8,762 bases of DNA from positions 1-8,762 of the forward strand of contig JAISDY010000115.1 in the NCBI GenBank assembly GCA_031264425.1, read 5' to 3'. The DNA comes from Endomicrobium sp. (GTDB lineage Bacteria; Elusimicrobiota; Endomicrobiia; Endomicrobiales; Endomicrobiaceae). The position numbers and the translations under genes were made by a program. Under the pieces are notes generated by a model. The model saw nothing but the letters and a program-made list of their open reading frames with translations. It was not told the origin of the DNA and made no database searches. Of this stretch, positions 6,367-8,762 are shown piece by piece. How positions within the stretch are numbered: the first letter of the stretch is position 1; every line of letters begins with the position of its first letter.

Positions 6367-8762
6367 ATGTCAAAAGAAAAAGAAACAAAAGAAGAGCAAG
6401 TGGCAATGCAGCCGGCAAGCATTGCCCCTCGCAATATTGAAGACGAAATGAGAAATTCCTATATAGATTATGCCATGAGCGTAATTGTGGGAAGGGCGTT
6501 GCCAGATGTTCGCGACGGTTTAAAACCTGTTCATAGAAGAATACTTTATGCCATGAAAGAAATGGGATTAAAACATAATACAGCCTACAAAAAATCCGCC
6601 AGAGTAGTCGGAGATGTTTTGGGTAAGTATCACCCTCACGGCGATTCTGCCGTTTATGGCGCTGTGGTAAGAATGGCGCAGGATTTTTCCCTAAGATACC
6701 CTATGATTGATGGACAGGGAAACTTTGGAAGCATAGATGGCGACTTTGCCGCAGCTATGCGTTATACCGAAGTAAGAATGGACGCAATTACTGAAGAGAT
6801 GCTTGCGGACTTGGATAAAAATACGGTTGATTTTATACCTAATTACGACGGGTCTTTAAAAGAGCCTTTAATACTCCCTTCAAAAATTCCCAGCCTTTTG
6901 ATTAATGGATCGGCGGGTATCGCTGTAGGTATGGCTACCAATATTCCTACTCATAACATAGGTGAAATCAGCGACGCTTTAATCGCTTTAATAGACGATG
7001 AAGATTTGCCTGTATCCGAGCTTGCTAAGCATATTAAAGGTCCTGATTTTCCCACAGGGGCTATAATTTTAGGAAAAGGCGGGATAAAAGATTATATGGA
7101 AAAAGGCAGAGGCTCCGTAAAAATAAGAGCCAAAGCCGAAATAGAAGAAGCCAAAAGCGGAAGAGAAGCTATAATAGTAAACGAGATTCCGTACCAAGTA
7201 AACAAAGCAAATCTTATAACTTCAATAGCCGATTTGGTAAAAGACAAAAAGATTGACGGTATTTCTGATTTACGCGATGAATCCGACCGTGATGGTATAA
7301 GAATTGTTATAGAACTAAAGAGAGACGCAAATGCCCAAGTTGTGTTGAATCAACTTTACAAACACACACAGATGCAGTCGTCTTTTGGCGTTATAATGCT
7401 TGCGCTTGTAAACAATAGACCTAAAGTGATGAACATAAAAGAGATTTTAGTTCACCATATTGAACATAGAAAGGTTGTCATAACTAGAAGAACAAAGTTT
7501 GACCTGCAAAAGTCTGAGGCAAGAGCGCGCATATTGGAAGGCTTAAAAATAGCCATAGACAATATAGACACTATTGTTAAGATTATAAAAGAATCGCCTG
7601 ATGAAGACATAGCTCGTGCAGGACTTATGAACAAGTTCCGTTTAACAAAGATTCAATCTGAAGCTATCTTGGAAATGAAGATTCGCCAGCTTACCGGGTT
7701 AAAAAGAAAAGAGATAGATGAAGAATATCTGGAAACTATAAAACTTATAGAAAAACTTCGTTCTATTTTAGCAGACCCTAAAAAAATTCTTTCAATAATA
7801 AAAGACGAGTCCATTGAAATAAAGAAAAAGTACGGCGACAAGAGAAGGACTCAAATACAGGCGGCAGAAGCCGATTTTAATATTGAAGATTTAATTCAAC
7901 AGGAAGAAGTTGCGGTGACAATGTCCCACGCAGGCTATATTAAGCGCATACCTCTTGATACTTATAAAGCTCAGCACAGAGGGGGACGCGGAATAACTGC
8001 AATGAATACAAAAGAAGAGGATTTTGTAGAAAACTTATTCATTACAAGCTCGCACGCTTATATGCTCTTCTTTACAACCAGAGGAAGATTATATTGGACA
8101 AGAGTTTACGAAATTCCGGAAGGGACAAGAACATCTAAGGGAAAAGCTATAGTAAACCTCTTGCAGCTGCAAGGAACAGAGGAAAAAATTACAGCCGCAA
8201 TTCCTATAAGGTCGTTTAATCCTAAAGATCTTAAAGACGAGTATTTGTTAATGTGTACTAGAAATGGCACTATTAAAAAAATTGCGTTAGCCGAGTTTAC
8301 AAACCCAAGAAGAGGAGGCATAATAGCTATTAAACTTGAAGATGGCGACATCTTAACTGAAGTAAAAGCCATAGAGAAAAATCCTGAAGTTATAATCGCA
8401 ACCAAAAAAGGCATAGCGATAAGGTTTAAAGAAAGCGACGTGCGCGCAATAGGGCGCAATGGAATGGGCGTAAATGGGATTTCTCTTGAAAATGACGATG
8501 AAGTTATAGGCATGGAAGTTCTTTCTCCAGACGACGTTTTCTTATCAGTTTCAGAAAACGGCTATGGAAAAAGAACAGAAGTGGGCAAATATCGTTTGCA
8601 AAAGAGAGCGGGGCACGGCGTTATTAATATGCAGGCTACAGACAGAAACGGAAACGTTGTAGGCATTAAAAAAGCAAATGACGGCGAACTTATGATTATG
8701 ACCCAAAATGGTATAACTATAAGATTAAGAGTAAACAGCATTTCTGTAATAGGGAGAAATAC
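6367..8762 (+). CDS. gyrA: DNA gyrase subunit A (3' end outside window)
   Basis: An open frame of 798 complete codons running off the right edge with no stop. It is the DNA breakage-reunion and wrapping subunit of gyrase. The winged-helix core starts at [36 protein letters not shown] (23-58). The quinolone region [20 protein letters not shown] is at 79-98, and the catalytic tyrosine is Tyr133 in MRYTE (E. coli Tyr122). Ile185 in [11 protein letters not shown] matches the E. coli DNA-intercalating Ile174. A coiled-coil tower follows at roughly 350-500. The C-terminal wrapping domain carries the GyrA box as QHRGGRG (536-542), which separates it from ParC, then beta-pinwheel repeats; it ends inside the last repeat (ISVIGRN), so only a few tens of residues are missing. 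Ser94 (E. coli Ser83) is kept, but E. coli Asp87 is replaced by Gly98. The start is set by AGAGG 6356-6360. The 14-20 residue lysine/glutamate-rich N-terminal extension is unremarkable. Confidence 0.97.
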   Translation, partial: MSKEKETKEEQVAMQPASIAPRNIEDEMRNSYIDYAMSVIVGRALPDVRDGLKPVHRRILYAMKEMGLKHNTAYKKSARVVGDVLGKYHPHGDSAVYGAVVRMAQDFSLRYPMIDGQGNFGSIDGDFAAAMRYTEVRMDAITEEMLADLDKNTVDFIPNYDGSLKEPLILPSKIPSLLINGSAGIAVGMATNIPTHNIGEISDALIALIDDEDLPVSELAKHIKGPDFPTGAIILGKGGIKDYMEKGRGSVKIRAKAEIEEAKSGREAIIVNEIPYQVNKANLITSIADLVKDKKIDGISDLRDESDRDGIRIVIELKRDANAQVVLNQLYKHTQMQSSFGVIMLALVNNRPKVMNIKEILVHHIEHRKVVITRRTKFDLQKSEARARILEGLKIAIDNIDTIVKIIKESPDEDIARAGLMNKFRLTKIQSEAILEMKIRQLTGLKRKEIDEEYLETIKLIEKLRSILADPKKILSIIKDESIEIKKKYGDKRRTQIQAAEADFNIEDLIQQEEVAVTMSHAGYIKRIPLDTYKAQHRGGRGITAMNTKEEDFVENLFITSSHAYMLFFTTRGRLYWTRVYEIPEGTRTSKGKAIVNLLQLQGTEEKITAAIPIRSFNPKDLKDEYLLMCTRNGTIKKIALAEFTNPRRGGIIAIKLEDGDILTEVKAIEKNPEVIIATKKGIAIRFKESDVRAIGRNGMGVNGISLENDDEVIGMEVLSPDDVFLSVSENGYGKRTEVGKYRLQKRAGHGVINMQATDRNGNVVGIKKANDGELMIMTQNGITIRLRVNSISVIGRN

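Noticed and set aside
8106..8513. 135-codon open frame on the - strand
   Set aside because: It lies entirely antisense to the gyrA wrapping domain, has no ribosome site or family motif, and gives a low-complexity hydrophobic translation expected from the reverse of this coding strand.

Overview
The window is a chromosomal replication-initiation module. All genes lie on the + strand in the order rsmA (3' end only), dnaA, putative oriC, dnaN, a short DUF721/DciA-like gene, gyrB, gyrA (open at the right edge). The DNA is AT-rich, especially between genes, and all reading frames are intact. The protein set is purely bacterial. The 828-residue GyrB carries the long insertion in the C-terminal TOPRIM region known from E. 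coli and several other Gram-negative phyla. Together with the low GC and the absence of recF, this suggests a low-GC Gram-negative lineage. An Elusimicrobiota/Endomicrobia-type bacterium is my best guess, but it is low confidence and rests on impression rather than a search.

Left part (1-1710): the C-terminal 92 residues of the 16S rRNA dimethyladenosine transferase RsmA, with a near-consensus sigma-70 promoter inside its last codons (TTGACA-N17-TAGAAT, 232-260). This promoter probably drives dnaA. A perfect 20-bp palindrome of two consensus DnaA boxes (326-345), a third variant box that runs to the base before the dnaA start codon, and a further consensus box inside dnaA (393-401) make up an upstream DnaA-binding cluster.

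Middle (1711-2136): a 426-bp AT-rich non-coding stretch between dnaA and dnaN with six or more DnaA-box-like nonamers, short TAA/TAG (CTA/TTA) triplet runs next to some of them, and two candidate promoters. This is the likely origin. With the cluster before dnaA it gives a bipartite layout of the kind known from B. subtilis and H. pylori.

Right part (2137-8762): dnaN (sliding clamp), the DciA-like gene 2 nt after dnaN, gyrB 63 nt further on, a 271-bp non-coding spacer with strong inverted repeats and candidate gyrA promoters, then gyrA. recF, which commonly lies between dnaN and the DUF721 gene or gyrB, is missing here.

Together the products start replication (DnaA), probably help load the replicative helicase (DciA-like), tether the polymerase (DnaN) and manage supercoils (GyrA/GyrB). 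I see no mobile element, CRISPR array, tRNA or rRNA, and no exotic new system. The points of interest are the origin architecture, the structured gyrB-gyrA spacer and a Gly at the quinolone-relevant acidic position of GyrA.
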